Shown piece after piece: positions 63,659 to 64,000 of a DNA stretch of 64,000 nucleotides. Source of the DNA: Streptomyces sp. L2 (lineage in GTDB: Bacteria; Actinomycetota; Actinomycetes; Streptomycetales; Streptomycetaceae); the NCBI RefSeq assembly GCF_004124325.1, contig NZ_QBDT01000001.1, positions 496,001 to 560,000 on the forward strand. Direction: 5' to 3'. The translations under genes and the position numbers were made by a program. Position 1 is the first letter of the stretch. Every line of letters starts with the position of its first letter. A model generated the notes under the pieces. The model was not told the DNA's origin. It did no database searches and was given only the letters and a program-made list of their open reading frames with translations.

Positions 63659-64000
63659 CAGAACCGGCCGGGGTGCGCCGCCAGCCACTGCTTCGCGGCG
63701 TCGAGCAGGTCGGGGTCGGCCAGCGGGGCGACGTCGCGGTGGCGTTCGGCCCACTGGACGACGTACGGGCACAACGGGGCCACGGGGACGCCGGCGCGCT
63801 CGGCGAGGGCGTACAGCTCGCGGGCCAGGGAGCCGGCGATGCCCTGCCCCTCGTGGGCCGGCTCCACGATCGTGTGGACGGGGACCAGGGCGGGCGCGGG
63901 CGAGTCCAGCACGAAGTACTCGACACGGCCGACGACTTCGCCGTCGGCCACGGCCTCCAGGCGGCCCGCCGCCCGGTCGTCACGGATCTCGATGTCGCTC
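63658..64000 (-). CDS. GNAT-family N-acetyltransferase (partial, 5' end beyond window)
   Basis: About 114 codons are visible to the stop at 63658. The short GNAT core of the YjdJ/NATD1 type (PF14542-like) is seen: GRLEAVADGEVVGRVEYF, then HTIVEPAHEGQGIAGSLARE (acetyl-CoA loop) and the final DLLDAAKQWLAAHP. The frame is open through the right edge of the window, so the start lies outside. It is coupled to the racemase-like gene. Confidence 0.8.
   Translation of the reverse strand, partial: SDIEIRDDRAAGRLEAVADGEVVGRVEYFVLDSPAPALVPVHTIVEPAHEGQGIAGSLARELYALAERAGVPVAPLCPYVVQWAERHRDVAPLADPDLLDAAKQWLAAHPGRF

Overview
The window is chromosomal DNA from a Streptomyces-like actinobacterium. It is very GC-rich with strong third-position G/C bias, uses many GTG and some TTG starts, has AGGAGG-type ribosome sites, and carries typical Streptomyces families: RmdA-type c-di-GMP protein, SCO0930-family lipoprotein, DUF574 methyltransferase, LysX, SpoIIE-type phosphatase, WS/DGAT, RpfD and a class F sortase. 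From memory, the order sdhB-sdhA-sdhC, LysR, rmdA, lipoprotein ... alpha-mannosidase ... WS/DGAT ... rpfD, gnd resembles S. coelicolor SCO0922 to SCO0975. That comparison was not run.

Layout. 1-3.9 kb: start of a HAD-like gene, a 169-bp near-palindrome, a luciferase-like oxidoreductase, an MT0933-type small protein and a short UvrA-like ABC protein. 4.1-8.5 kb: succinate dehydrogenase sdhCAB with a divergent LysR regulator and a perfect dyad between them. 8.8-13 kb: PAS-GGDEF-EAL protein coupled to a DUF574 methyltransferase, then a secreted lipoprotein. 13.3-18.4 kb: a cell-surface region with a His/Pro-rich anchored protein, a DUF4239 protein, two related Ig-like single-pass proteins, a class F sortase and a polysaccharide deacetylase. 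18.5-25.3 kb: LysX, universal stress protein, MFS and APC transporters. 25.3-34.6 kb: CapA-like lipoprotein, an orphan zinc-finger anti-sigma-like protein, Fpg/Nei glycosylase, PAS-GAF-SpoIIE-HATPase phosphatase, a DUF6777-like lipoprotein and a lipase maturation factor.

34.6-45.6 kb is the most coherent unit: GH38 alpha-mannosidase, secreted GH85 endo-beta-N-acetylglucosaminidase, GH5 (probably beta-mannosidase), two sugar ABC permeases, a binding lipoprotein and a divergent LacI regulator with paired 14-bp operator-like sites. Together these could release, import and dismantle N-glycan core oligosaccharides. A secreted GH92 alpha-mannosidase lies 7 kb further on. No ABC ATPase is present, so a shared MsiK-type ATPase is presumed.

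45.7-64 kb: amidase, GNAT, a 57-residue small protein with an unusual A/T-richer upstream region, a zinc-ribbon SDR lacking the normal catalytic Tyr, WS/DGAT (triacylglycerol), GH92, glgC and a GT4 glycogen/maltose-1-phosphate synthase, an FhuF-like Fe-S protein, a DMT permease, RpfD, 6-phosphogluconate dehydrogenase, a four-copy 67-bp tandem array, a Pro-rich protein, an Asp/Glu racemase-like protein and a partial GNAT.

A 29-nt element is identical at three convergent intergenic sites, with a diverged relative at a fourth. No rRNA, tRNA, CRISPR array, transposase, phage gene or polyketide/NRPS cluster was seen. The most unexpected signals are the palindrome at 127-295, whose imperfect pairs are all G.U-type on one strand, and the sortase region whose likely substrates lack a sorting motif.
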